In this document: positions 1 to 10,900 of the stretch, piece by piece
Numbering within the stretch: position 1 is the first letter of the stretch
Layout: each line of letters starts with the position of its first letter
Assembly: GCF_000002875.2 (NCBI RefSeq)
Contig: NC_009415.2
Span: 630,001-694,000, forward strand
Reading direction: 5' to 3'
DNA: 64,000 nucleotides
From: Leishmania infantum JPCM5
Lineage: Eukaryota > Euglenozoa > Kinetoplastea > Trypanosomatida > Trypanosomatidae
Notes under the pieces: generated by a model
Seen by the model: the letters and a program-made list of their open reading frames with translations, nothing else
Told to the model about the DNA's origin: nothing
Databases searched by the model: none
Made by a program: the position numbers and the translations under genes

Positions 1-2419
1 GCTGGTCCAGCGCGCGGGCGACTGCGGCCCGGCTGAGCCGGAACACGACCAGGCCGTGCGACGCGTAACAGCAGAATCCGTCCCGCTCCAGTCGCTCCCT
101 CTCACACAGCTGATGCGGACGCTCGGCGATTGCCTCGGGGTCGAGCGACAGCGGCAGGACTGCAGGCTTTCCGCATCGCTTAGCGATGGTGACGCCTTCG
201 TGTTGCTGCTTGGCATCCGTCTTCGCGACAGCAGACGGCGGCGCGCCAGTGCTGTCCATCAGGGAGGCCTCATTTTCTCCCTGAAGTCTCGGCGGCGCAG
301 TAGTGTCCTCATCGCCGTTGCGGCATTTCAGCGGAGGGCTACGATGAGCACTTTGGTCCCCTCCCTGAGCAGCCCCGGTGCCTGCGCCGTTGCTAGCGCC
401 GATCTTCTTTGACATGGCCGCCATGTTTCGCTGGCGCTGCGCGGCCTGGAAGCCCTCCAGCGACGGCGGAGTCGGATATATGCCTTGCAGCTCCGTCAGC
501 ATGCGCCGGATTTGCCGGCACAGCTGCAGCTGCGGAATGTTCGAGAAGCGAATAAGAAAGCAGTTGGCGAGGTCGCCAAAAGCCGACATCGCCGACGCAC
601 CTCCAGAGAGGGCGCCTATGAAGTCTTGCCAAGCCGGGTCCGCTCTCTGGCGCTCCGTCGACGCCTCGCCCGTCTGCTGTGATGGCTCGTCGGGCACCTC
701 GTCATCCGCGGAGGTCTGTTCGCACGCAGCGTGGCCTCCCGTGCTCGTCACCGCCGCCTTGTCTGACGTGTCGCCCAAGATGCACCTTCGCATCCCGTGA
801 GCAAAGAGACGGCACAAGGCGAAGTACGTGTGGCACTGCTCCTTGTCGCCCACCTGCTTCTCAAAGAAGGCAGTGTTCACCAGCGTCGACGATGGAACAC
901 CGTGCGGTGCGGCGCGACGCAGCACTTTCTCCACATTCGCCTCTCGTGCTGGCGAATTCTGCGTTGCGGCAGTGCCTGCCGCCCTATCAGGGTCAGAGGA
1001 GGTGTGCACTGTCGGGGCAAAAAGAGTGTGTCGTAGAATCTCCTCAACAGTCCAGCAGCCGTACATGCCCACCACCCGCACCTCGGCAAGGCCAAGCGGC
1101 GCTTGCGGTGCACTCACCTGCACCCATGGCACTGTCAACTCGTCATCGCCGACCTTACCCTGAGGGGTTTGGTCGACTAATTGTGACTCCTCCACAGCCG
1201 CGCGCACACTAGCACCACACACCAACGTCGAGCACGACTCCCTCTGCTGCGGTTGATGCGCTTCGCTTGTTCCACAGGCGTTGGCCGGGCCTCGCCGGCG
1301 ACTAGAGCCTCCAGCGGCGCCGGCACTTGCCTTGTGATGGCGCTCGTTGTTCGCGACAAAGTATGTGTACCGGTACTCGTGCGCAGGCATGCAGCGTCGA
1401 ACGAGGACAACGGCGCACGGCACAGGACGCAAGCGCTGACGATCTCTTTCCGCTTTACTGCTTTCCTCTGCTGCAGGCTCCTTACCGGCATTATCGGTGC
1501 GCTTACGCATCGCCTCACCAGACGTTGCCGCGCCGCAGACGGCGGCGCGCAGCTCCTGATTAGTATCATATATCACGGATTCCTTTGTTGTGAGGACGAC
1601 GAGGCTGTAAAACTCCTCGCGCGTGGCGAATGGTACTCGAGTGCGCTGAGATCCTGCGGATGAAGCGGCGCAGTGCCCCATATCGACGCCACCGCCGTTC
1701 AAGGCACGCATGGCCGCCTGCAGCTGCCCCTGCGCCTGTGCAAGGTTCTCCTTTGCTACCGGCTGCCCCGCTGACAAGCAGGCCGCTTGAATGTCAGCCA
1801 TGTTGCGCGTTGCCAGCTCAGTAAAGGACTCATACACTGCCGTCGGGTCTGTCAGAGCCCCAGGCGACCACGTGTGATCGAGCTGGAAGTGGTACCGCGG
1901 GTTCTGCTGCTTTCGTGCATGCCACAGCTGGCGGAAGAGCACACAATCTGGGGAGGGGAAGAACTCCGTGGTGAGAGGAAGCACGCGGTGTTCGTAATAG
2001 TACACATACGGCACCCTGCCCTGCCTGAGCGCCTCTGCTGCGGGGGTCTCCAGCGCTAGGGTACCGGCGTCGCGGCCTCGGCACTGCATTTCAGTGCTTT
2101 TGGCAGAGCCTCGACGGCTTCCTCGGCTCGCAGCCACCGCCGCGGTCGCCTCTGCCGGGTCCTCGATAAATACGGCGTTCGGGTCAGCCTCCATAATCTT
2201 GTGCGCAAGTTCAGCGGTTGGCACACCATTCAGCAGCGCCGTTGGTCTCGGCGCGTCTCCGGCAGAGCCCAACGCCATGCCAGAGCCAAATACACGTTCC
2301 GTGCGGTTCGTCTTGTACATGTAGTTTTCCGCTGCGCGGCTGATGAAGGGCAGTGCGCGCGGTTGCGAGGCGGCTGCCGGAGTCTCGTAGAGAGACTCAC
2401 GGGAGGGCACGAGACCCAT
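1..2419 (-). CDS. Hypothetical protein, C-terminus cut by window edge; MGxxPSRE N-terminus
   Basis: The frame is open from the ATG at 2419 to the left edge (806 codons) with no stop, so the C-terminus lies outside the window. I do not recognise the family. The protein starts MGLVPSRES, which fits the N-myristoylation consensus (Gly2, Ser6), so membrane attachment is plausible. Residues about 135-230 contain an aromatic, ordered-looking stretch (YVYYYEH, then FRQLWHARKQQ), a second lies near 275-300 (FYSLVVLT), and a third near 590-660 (CHTYFALCRLFAHGM, FLIRFSNI). These are separated by Ala/Gly/Ser/Thr-rich disordered linkers. A spliced-leader acceptor is predicted 35 nt upstream. The next gene upstream, starting at 11392, begins with a matching MGISPSRE motif although the rest of the two proteins is not visibly similar. 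The coding call is strong because of length, codon pattern and start context. The function is unknown. Confidence 0.85.
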   Translation of the reverse strand, partial: MGLVPSRESLYETPAAASQPRALPFISRAAENYMYKTNRTERVFGSGMALGSAGDAPRPTALLNGVPTAELAHKIMEADPNAVFIEDPAEATAAVAASRGSRRGSAKSTEMQCRGRDAGTLALETPAAEALRQGRVPYVYYYEHRVLPLTTEFFPSPDCVLFRQLWHARKQQNPRYHFQLDHTWSPGALTDPTAVYESFTELATRNMADIQAACLSAGQPVAKENLAQAQGQLQAAMRALNGGGVDMGHCAASSAGSQRTRVPFATREEFYSLVVLTTKESVIYDTNQELRAAVCGAATSGEAMRKRTDNAGKEPAAEESSKAERDRQRLRPVPCAVVLVRRCMPAHEYRYTYFVANNERHHKASAGAAGGSSRRRGPANACGTSEAHQPQQRESCSTLVCGASVRAAVEESQLVDQTPQGKVGDDELTVPWVQVSAPQAPLGLAEVRVVGMYGCWTVEEILRHTLFAPTVHTSSDPDRAAGTAATQNSPAREANVEKVLRRAAPHGVPSSTLVNTAFFEKQVGDKEQCHTYFALCRLFAHGMRRCILGDTSDKAAVTSTGGHAACEQTSADDEVPDEPSQQTGEASTERQRADPAWQDFIGALSGGASAMSAFGDLANCFLIRFSNIPQLQLCRQIRRMLTELQGIYPTPPSLEGFQAAQRQRNMAAMSKKIGASNGAGTGAAQGGDQSAHRSPPLKCRNGDEDTTAPPRLQGENEASLMDSTGAPPSAVAKTDAKQQHEGVTIAKRCGKPAVLPLSLDPEAIAERPHQLCERERLERDGFCCYASHGLVVFRLSRAAVARALDQ

Positions 2420-2454
2420 GATTGCCGCTGAAGGCTTGTCTGTGTGGAGGCTTA

Positions 2455-2508
2455 CTAAGCGAGTTTGCGGTATGGACGAAAAGCGCAACAGGATGGGGAA
2501 AGAGAAGC
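2455..2508 (-). promoter_or_regulatory. Predicted spliced-leader acceptor for the gene starting at 2419
   Basis: Read on the minus strand, a C/T-rich run (about 2508-2490, continuing with a further CTTTTCGTCC stretch) is followed by TTAG at 2458-2455. This leaves a 35-nt 5' UTR with no upstream ATG. It supports 2419 as the true start. Prediction from pattern only. Confidence 0.5.
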
Positions 2509-5500
2509 TTGCACTGAAAGCGGGTGCCGAACGTGCTCCTATTCTTGTTGCGCGCCGCGTGCGTCGAAAGCCCCCTACCCCCTCCGTCCTCCGCAACCGC
2601 GAGACACCAAGGAAGCGGCAGTTCAATTCGTCTCGATCTCAGGAAGGCAGAAAAATGGCCGCAAAATGGCTTATAAAAGGACTATGCACCCACGACGGCA
2701 GCACCGCTAAAAAAAAAAAACGTAAATGCAGCAGGCGCGTTTCCCAACAGCCAAGGCAAATACCCAGAGAACAGCACAGCGTGCTGAGCAGGAAAAAGCA
2801 AGCGAAAAAAAAAAGAAAGCGAGGACTGAAATCGATCTTTCTTCCGTCGACACACATCAGTGAGAACAGCCTCGAGCACGCCGGCGCGGGACGCGAAAAG
2901 CACGCGCTGCTATGCAAACACAATGAATACACTCGAAAAAGAAACACGGACGGCAAATTGTTTGGTTATTTTTTTCCGTTTCGATGAGGCCTCCCTCTGT
3001 GGTTTTTCAGCTGCTGCTCGACACGGTGGAAATCAACCAACACACAAGCAAAGGCAAAACAAACTAAACAAATACGAAGAGCGCCCCGCTCCCACACACC
3101 GTCAGTTACCACCGGGATGGCCCCAAAAATACAGCGCACGCCCCCGATTCTTTCTTGGGTGGTGGAGAAAGCAGCGGCAACGCAAAACTATTCAAAAAAT
3201 AATACTGTATATGTATATAGAGAAAGAGATGTGTGTTTGTATACTAAAAGCAACGCGTACAAGGAGAAGGGAAGCGGAGGGCGAGGGGGAGGAGGACGAC
3301 GAGGGGGTGGGAAAAATGGGCGGTGAGGGGTGAGGGGGCAGTGAGGGGGGAGGGGTGAGAAATAATAAGGACTAGAAAAAGCAGCGAAAGAGAAGGGTGC
3401 AAGAGGCGAGAGCTGATGACGGGGGAGAAAGAAGGAGAGGGGAGGGAGGGGGGGCAAGAGCACCGTGTCCGTCGCCTTTAGCGGTGTTTGCCTGTCGTCA
3501 CGTCTCTACAAGATGTAGGACTGGGACGGCGTTGGATGCGCTCCTTCAATGTTGTTGTTGCTTGCTCCCTTGATACGCGATATCGACGTATTAGCAGGTG
3601 CGCGCTCCCTCTCTCCCTTTCTTTGTGCGTCCTTGTCCGGTCGCAGTTACGCACCTCTTACAGTGAGTCAAGAGGGCAAAGAAACCTGCGAAGAAAATGC
3701 TTTACAGAAGAGAAAAACGCAGATCCTCTCTAGTCCGCGAGTGATGGTAAAGGAGGAGTGGTGGTGGTGGGTGGGAAGGTTGATGCGTTTGAAAGCAGAG
3801 TACCTTCTCGTATACGACACGCGAGGCACAAGTGGGCAGAAAACGGAGCACGCGCAGCCTGTCGGTTTTTCTTTTGTTTTTCCTCTTCTTTTTCGTCTCC
3901 TTGGGGGAAGGGGGAGGGAGGGAGGGAGAGTATGTGTGCGTGTATGCGGCGATGGCAACGTGCAACTCGGATAGAATGAAATCAAGGGAGACAATATCGA
4001 AAAAAAAAGCGAAAAAGAACGAATGGGTGCGCACACGCCGCAGCAGCCTCTCGTGATCGAGTAGTGAACGCTGATGTGCACTTCAGTCGGCGAGCGGATT
4101 CGCTCTTACGTCTGGGAGGTGGGGAGAAGAGGGTGTGTCCGCTTGGCGTGATATGCGGTTCGTGCATCGTGGAGGTGATGCATTTCGATTTTACAGAGAA
4201 TAGAAAGAGGTGAGGCAAGCGTGTGTCGGTCTGCGAGACGTCATTCCTGACGCGCGAAAAGCAGGAATCCATCCACGCGTTTTTTGTTGTTTTCGTTGGG
4301 GGAGGGGGTTGTTGCGGGAAAACGGCGGCCATCACGATGATGGGGAGCGTCTTCCTCTGGCAACACCGCAGTAAGCCGCATCACGTGCGCACGCTCATTC
4401 GCCATCTCCAGAGAACGCCATACGAGCCGCGGTATCGGCGGGGAGGAAGCAGCAGTTCACCACACGAGAAGCGCACGCCGTCGTTAGGTATTTTTTCGTT
4501 TTTCGTTCGGAGGGAAATTCATAGGGAAAACGAGTAACCCACGCAAGTCATGCATGAAGAAGCATGCCTGCGAAAATGCGGAGGGCAAATGGCTGCCAAG
4601 ACGCCGCCTGGCACATGTGCGCGCGTCACAGAAAACGGAGTGTACGCATGCGCCGGTTCGTAAACGGTAAGAGAAAAGACAGCTCAAGCAGACACCATGA
4701 ACGAGCCGGAAAAAAAAAGTTCTATGTGGCCGCAGCTTCCATCCTCTGAAGCTGGCCTGCCGCAAGTGTGCGTTCACCGCTCGCTCAGCACACCTCCTTC
4801 ACAGCCCGACTCAACGGCGTTGAAGAAATAGAACCACCACCCCTACGAACCTCCTAGGCCACCATCATCATCACTACGGGTCCTAGCGAACACGAGTTCC
4901 ACGGGGCGCGTGCTTGGATAGAAAGCAAAGATGAGCTGAAAGGCTCTCCCTACCATCGACGCTTGCGAAAGTGGCGACAGCGCCTCTTAGCACGCAGTAA
5001 CGACTGCTGCGCCTTCATGCGCTTTCCTCTTGCTGCTCGACCAGCGAGACGGAATCAAAACGCAAAACCAATACAGAATGATCAGCCCGATGAATCAACA
5101 TCAGTGAGGTGGAAAAAAAAAAACAAATATAGCATTGCATGCGAGCCCCACTTCATCTCGAGCGGGCCCAAAGAGATAACAAGAGCGGCGAAGCAAGGCG
5201 CCTGAAACCCAAGCGAAGAACTCACCAAGACGGCTCCGACTGCATCATGTACACTAGCACTACCTGAGCCATCACATACGCGGTGCTGTGATGCGCGACG
5301 CCAAGTCACCAAAAAAAAAAAAGCTGCAAGCAGAAGAATGAGAGTAAACACTAAAAAAAAAAAGGAAAGAAAGCAAAATCGCATCCAAGCGAACTCGCCC
5401 CGACACACACCACAAATGATGCATCTTTTCAGTGACACAATGTGCCAGTGTCCATCCAGCCACATGATAGCTGTTGTGAATTCTGTAGCTTGCGGCTGTC

Positions 5501-5687
5501 CCCACGGTAGCAAAGTCGAGTCTTGGCTCCCCAAATCAAGCGGCCTCACTCGAAAGCGCCAGCAGCGAAGAAGTTCGTTCCTTCCAGCAGCGCGACCAAC
5601 CGGCCACACCGCGTGAGTCAAGCCCCGCTCCACCCGCCCTGCCACAGGCCCAGTCGCCTGGTGCAGCGCAGCCGTAGACACGCTGCA

Positions 5688-5765
5688 GCAGCAGCGTGCC
5701 GACTTAGATATCGCGGCGCCACCGCTGCCTCATGCTCTACCCGCCCGCCTTACAGCAGCCCCCAC
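5688..5765 (-). pseudogene. Relic of the 3' end of a PSA-family gene
   Basis: The plus strand here aligns with 20325-20392, the 3' part of the diverged PSA copy, with about 54 of 63 positions identical by hand alignment. The shared part includes the sequence that encodes the TAGGWCMR end of the second cysteine motif in the PSA copies at 20 kb and 25.8 kb. Stops and substitutions destroy the frame (for example a TAA appears on the minus strand in this motif). It is a non-coding remnant, and no LRR sequence could be followed further. It shows that PSA copies once extended downstream of the transporter. Confidence 0.6.
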
Positions 5766-5769
5766 CGTG

Positions 5770-6115
5770 CCGGCTCCCACACAGCGCGTCCCTCGGCGCG
5801 GCTCAGGCTCCCTGTCCGTGCGCAGTGTGAACGCCGGGTGCGATACATCCCAGTCGCGTTGGCGCATTGGCCCTCATGTGCCTGGTGCAAGCGTGCTCAC
5901 GCTGCCACGTCGGCCCGGCGCAGCGCCATCCACGACACGACCGCTGGCATGCGCAGCCGTACGTCGGCATGACCTCCCCACGCCGTAGGCATTCGGCCCC
6001 GCCACCACCAGAGGTGGCTCGGCATTCGCAGGGTACAGGGGATGCTCGGCTTCCTCACACAGAGTCGGCGCCGGACCCTGAGATAGCACGCGCTGAGGCG
6101 TCCCCCGCTATAAAG
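5770..6115. repeat. Candidate SIDER-type degenerate retroposon
   Basis: This stretch, rich in CpG and ending near a CCAGAGGTGGCTCGG motif (about 6007-6021) and GGACCCTGAG (about 6072-6081), resembles what I remember of Leishmania SIDER elements, which are short degenerate retroposons common in 3' UTRs and linked to mRNA stability. It sits in the inferred 3' UTR of the gene ending at 7919. The call rests on memory of family sequence, not on a second copy in this window. It may begin before 5770, next to the PSA relic. Confidence 0.35.
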
Positions 6116-7181
6116 TGGTTAGAACGATGTGAAGAAAACGATAAGCGCAGAGGATGATTTTCCCGGACGTACACGCCCACGTGATGCACTTCTCGGCTAG
6201 CAAGAGCTCCATACCGCCACGACCGGCGCGCAGAGAGATGGGAAGGGAGCGACGACGACGGTGGGGAGACGGACAGAAAACAGATGAGCAGGCGAGAAGC
6301 AGCCGGCCCACAACCACAGAGAGGACACAACGGAGGCGAAGGGCCGAGAGCTAACATCGACGTTTGGAACGGTGCGCTTCACGCGTCAGCAGAAGTAGAG
6401 CCTGGTCAAGACACACTGACAGCATTGAGACAAAAAAGATAACAATAACAGAAAAAGAAGCGAAAGGCGCAGATCGATGCCACAGCGGTAGAGAAAATAA
6501 GCTGCTCGGTGAGTCCCCCAGTTCAAGGCAATATGCCTACGCATATATATATATCCTGTGTGCACATGTATGTCTGATAGCCTTTGTCGCGGTGATCTCA
6601 TACTTCGTGGCTCTCGTGTTCCATGCATTCCGCCAGTTCGCAGCACGAGCACAGCTAAAACAATATTATATATATATATATAGCCAGATCTGTGAAGCAC
6701 CCCTGCAACCCTGACGCTCTGCAATATGGAGAGAAAAAGCAATCACATCGGCCACTGCAAGTGCACTGAGGTGCTTCAGGCTGCTTAGCACGCACGCCTT
6801 GCCTTGACACGCGGGTGCAGCGCCAGACAGCGCGTCAGCAGCTCGCCGCCATATGGCCACAGCTGGAGGGTTGAGGGTGGAGGACAAGACAGGCAGACAG
6901 ACAGAGAGCAGCCGGCATGCACATCAAAAGACGAAAAGTGTGAGATGATATCGAAAACGCGTTCACTTCAAATGCAAACAAAATGCCAACAACAACATCA
7001 GACCGACCGACCGACCGAGGCGAGGGAGGGGAAAGAGTAGGTTGAGCGTGCCCTCCAAACAAACAAAAAGGCATGCAAAGGAAGACGGGGGCGGACTGAC
7101 GGCGAGGGGAGGGGAAAGGAGGGGGGAGGCAAGGTGAACACAGAGCATGCGAGCGAAAGAGAGAGAGAAATGTATGCATCG

Positions 7182-7203
7182 GTGTGTGTGTGTGTGTGTG
7201 TGT
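7182..7203. repeat. (GT)n microsatellite
   Basis: An uninterrupted GT dinucleotide tract of about 22 bp in the 3' UTR/spacer downstream of the 1,157-residue protein gene. Such tracts are common in trypanosomatid UTRs. Confidence 0.9.
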
Positions 7204-7918
7204 AGGTGCTCTCATGAACAAGGGAGAAGAAGCGGAAGAAGAGAGGGAGCGTACGCGCGCACGGAGAGAGATGGAGACATCACCCGCAGGAGCGAAAGCC
7301 AAAAGACTCGAGCCCTCCCCCCATCCAGAGACGCGTGCACGCCAATTAAAAGAGGCGAGAGAGGCTGCACAATTCTCACGGAGGAGGAAAGAGCGAAAAA
7401 AAAGCGGAGAATCACATTGACGGAAACCCGCTCCCGGATGTGCGCCCGTCAGAGCCGATGTGCCTGCGACCGAGCACACACACACACACATGAAAAAGAG
7501 AGAGGGATAAAAACACACGAAGAAGCAACACGCCGATAGACACGCCGAAGCAAAACAGGAAAAAATAGACGCCCAAACGACGGAGCCGAGCGCATACATT
7601 TTTGGGGGGCTCAAGCGCGATGCGGCAACGGATGAGCGGGAAAACGCAGAGGTAACTTTTCGCCCACGGACAGCAACGGCACAGACCGGAACAGAGAGGT
7701 GACGCAGGCGCGCAGAAGCTTGGAACACAGAACAGTACGCACACGGTATTCCTCCGGTTGCACTCGCGTATAGCTGTATTCACGGAGCCACATCGAACGC
7801 TCCTTCGTAAGCCTGAGACCACGTGTGCACATATCGGCACGATCTTGTCCGGATGCTTCTCTGTTGCCCTTCGTGACTTGCACTATTCCTTCAGTAATGG
7901 TGTGCTCGCGACGGCACT

Positions 7919-10900
7919 CTACCTTTCATGCAGGCTTCGCCAGTCCCATCGCAGTTTTGTCTTGCCATCCGCGTCTTTCACCTCTTGCAGATGCGCAGCC
8001 ACTCTCAGCACCGGGGGCTGCGGCATCATTGGAAACTCACCCGGATTGCTGGTTACCAGCGCGGCCTGAGTGCCCGCCTTTCCGTTGTCGGCCAGCACGC
8101 GAGACGGCCCGAGAACGCTGCGGCCGTCGCCCTTCCGTTCCCCAGCAGGCTGCTGTTGCTGCTGCGTTGGTGGCGGCTGCAGCGTCCTCCTACCAGCCGT
8201 CGGCGCTGTTGCCTTTATCGCGGACTCAGCAGGGGAGATGCCGATCTCTCCCAATCCCTCATAGACAGCGTAGTCAGCAAGCCCGTCCGAGTAGCCGCCT
8301 GGGCCAAATCCGTGAAGAGAGGGGATGTCGCTTCCAGCAATGCCGTCATCGTCCGGGTCGAGTCCAGTCTGCAATTGAGGGAACAAGCGCGCATCACTCT
8401 TCGGCGGAAGGCCGCGAGATACACCATCAGACAGGCGGCGCTGCAGCGCCTGTGCAGGCTGAAACTGCTGGCGCGAGTGCTCATATGGCGTGTTCACGTA
8501 CCTCTTCAATTGCTGCAGCTCATGTGGGGGAGGTACACCATCGCCAGAGACCGGGTGACTCCCAAATGCGGCGCTGCTCTCGTGAGCGCTGCCGACATAG
8601 TTCAGCGTGCCGTTGCCGCCGCTGCTCATAGGCAGAGCAGCGGCTGCTTCATCGCTGGCATTGAAGATTTTGCTAGTCATGCCTGCGCCGCCGCCGCCGC
8701 TGTGAATGGAAGCGTTTGTCGCATTCCGAATGGAGCCTGCAGTATCGGGCATGGCGCGTGAATGGCAGCTTCCACTCACCGGAGGAATGGCGCTTGAAAC
8801 GGGGATGCCGTTCTCGTAGGCCTCGCCTGTCCCCAGAGAGAGGAGCATGCGACGCTGCCGGACGGTGCGCCGGCCACTGGCAAGATGAAGGTTACTTATC
8901 GTCGAGTGTGACGAGCCCGCGGTGTGGTACGTCTCGCCGCTCCGGGAGCTGCGATCGCTGTAGGAACGACTATTCTCATTGTGCTGCGACACGGCAGAGC
9001 TTATATCCGTCTCGGACATCGGGTCCACTGCGCTCGTGATCACATCGCCACCAGTGGAAGCCCAGGCCGCTGTAGGCGCGTTCCTCTCCCGGTTCGAGTT
9101 CTTGTTGCGGAGGTTCGAGGCGTCGCGATCCACCGCGTTGCCTCGCCCTCGCTGAACAGCTCGAGCAAAGTTGGGCACAAGTCCAATCGTGTAGAAGCGG
9201 CCTTGATGCTCGAACTCCCAGAGATAGAACGCGCGTGTAGCGGCCTCGGGGGACGCGGACGGGTTGGCGCCGGCGTCAGCGGCATCCTTACCGTTGGCAG
9301 CGTGCCCTCCATTGCTGCCACAAGGCGAGGCGCGCGAGAGGGCTTTGACGTTTGACGCCGTGAGTGGAGAGGAGCGCACCCTGCCGTCACTGCCGCCCTG
9401 CGTCCTGGATGGCGCTGCGGGTGCTACGGTGGAGAGTGGCGACGGACTCGACGGTCTTGCAGCTGGGTCCTCAGTCTGGGGAGGTGGCATCACCTTGAGC
9501 CTCGTCGCCGTGTAGTAGTCCAGCGGGTACGAGTTCACCCAGTGACTGTTTGAGGTATCCGCTACACGGGCTTGGACATACAAGTTCTTCGACCACGACA
9601 AGATAACGTCCGAGGCCACCGCCGTCAGCCGCGGGCCTGGCTCTTCGAGCGGTCGAACGCAAACGCTGTAGTCCCGCGCGTCCTCAGGGTCCGGGTCGTA
9701 AAAATCCGTCGCGAGCATCTCCTGCCCTGACAAATCCTGTGCCACAGCCCAGTCCGCGTCCACAAAGGCACCCGTGCCGACCTGCACAACCCGCTCGAGC
9801 ACCGTCGCGTGGGGATACACCACCTTTCCGACCGTCAGCTGATTGGTTCCCACAACGCAGACCAGCTTCACCGTTGCAGCGCCGGGCCCTGCCGAACCAA
9901 ACGTTCCGCCGTTGGAGCTCTCCTTGGCACCACCGCAAGACCCGCTGCACAATGCACTCCCGCCACCGTGGCCAGGGAGCCCCTCACTGTCCGCCCTGCT
10001 CTGCAGCAAAACCTGCACTTCCGCACTTGCAGAGCTTGGCAGCGGGGCAGCGTGGATAGCTGCGGAAGGGAAAGCCGCGTTCGCGTCAACCACCATGGCA
10101 GATCCGGCATCACCGACGAAGCCGGCAAACAGAAACACCGGCGGCGTCGGCGAAGGGTGAAAGTCGAGCTTCAGGAAGCACTCCGCCATAAAGGCGCACA
10201 GCTCCGATGCAACAGCGTTGTTCATCTCAATCGCTAAATGATGCGCCGCAATGCGTATTCGCCGCAACGCTCGCGCCAGCCGCCGCGTCCACTGCAGTTC
10301 CGCGCACCGCAGACGCACCTCGCGCAGGAAGCACAGGGAAGGCACGTCCATCAAGAAGCACGAGAAGCGCGTGCTCGGCAGGGGCGGGTTGCCCGGAAGT
10401 CCCGCACGGCGACACTGATCCACGTAAAGAAATGCTGCTTGGAACAAAGCACGACCGAGATGCTGCTCGCCAGCCGATTTCGAGATGAAAGCAACCAGCT
10501 CGTACTCGGCGGGCTCATCTCGCGTGCCAGTGCACTCGCCTTCTCCCTCGTCCCCGGCGCTCTCGGCCGGTGGCCGGAGGAAGGACTCTGCCGAAGCCTT
10601 CGTCTTCTGCCGTCTCACCGGCACCAGTCCGACAAACCCAATTACCATGAAGGAACAGTGCGGCGCAAACACCACACTTCCGTGCGGGGCGCCGCAGCGG
10701 TTGGCGTTCGCGGCCGAAAACGCGTCCGCCCCCTCTCTCGGGGGTGGGGCTATGGAGCTGGTAGGGTACTCAAAGCAGATGGCGCACGGCGTCGGTCGAA
10801 TTTGCAGACCCTGAGTAGACTTTTTCTGCCGCCGCGTCGGCGCTGCGCCCTTTTGCATCGAGCCGAAGGCTCGGAGCTGGCATGCAAGCTTCTGCTGGTC

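Larger units (their letters stand above)
2420..7918. other. 5.5-kb spacer: UTRs, processing signals, PSA relic, simple repeats
   Basis: No convincing gene is present. The spacer holds the 3' UTR of the gene ending at 7919 and the splice acceptor of the next gene. A strongly purine-rich block on the plus strand (about 3260-3450; C/U-rich in the transcript) could act in splicing or polyadenylation. TA tracts lie at about 6543-6554 and 6665-6682, a GACC tetranucleotide run at about 7002-7018, and a GT tract at 7182-7203. A PSA-derived relic and a retroposon-like stretch lie at 5.6-6.1 kb and are listed separately. Short open frames here have UTR-like composition. Confidence 0.6.

Noticed and set aside
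5082..5681. A 199-codon minus frame with runs of Phe and Leu, resembling a membrane protein
   Set aside because: The hydrophobic stretches come from A-rich runs on the plus strand in a UTR. There is no coding signal and the frame overlaps the region next to the PSA relic.
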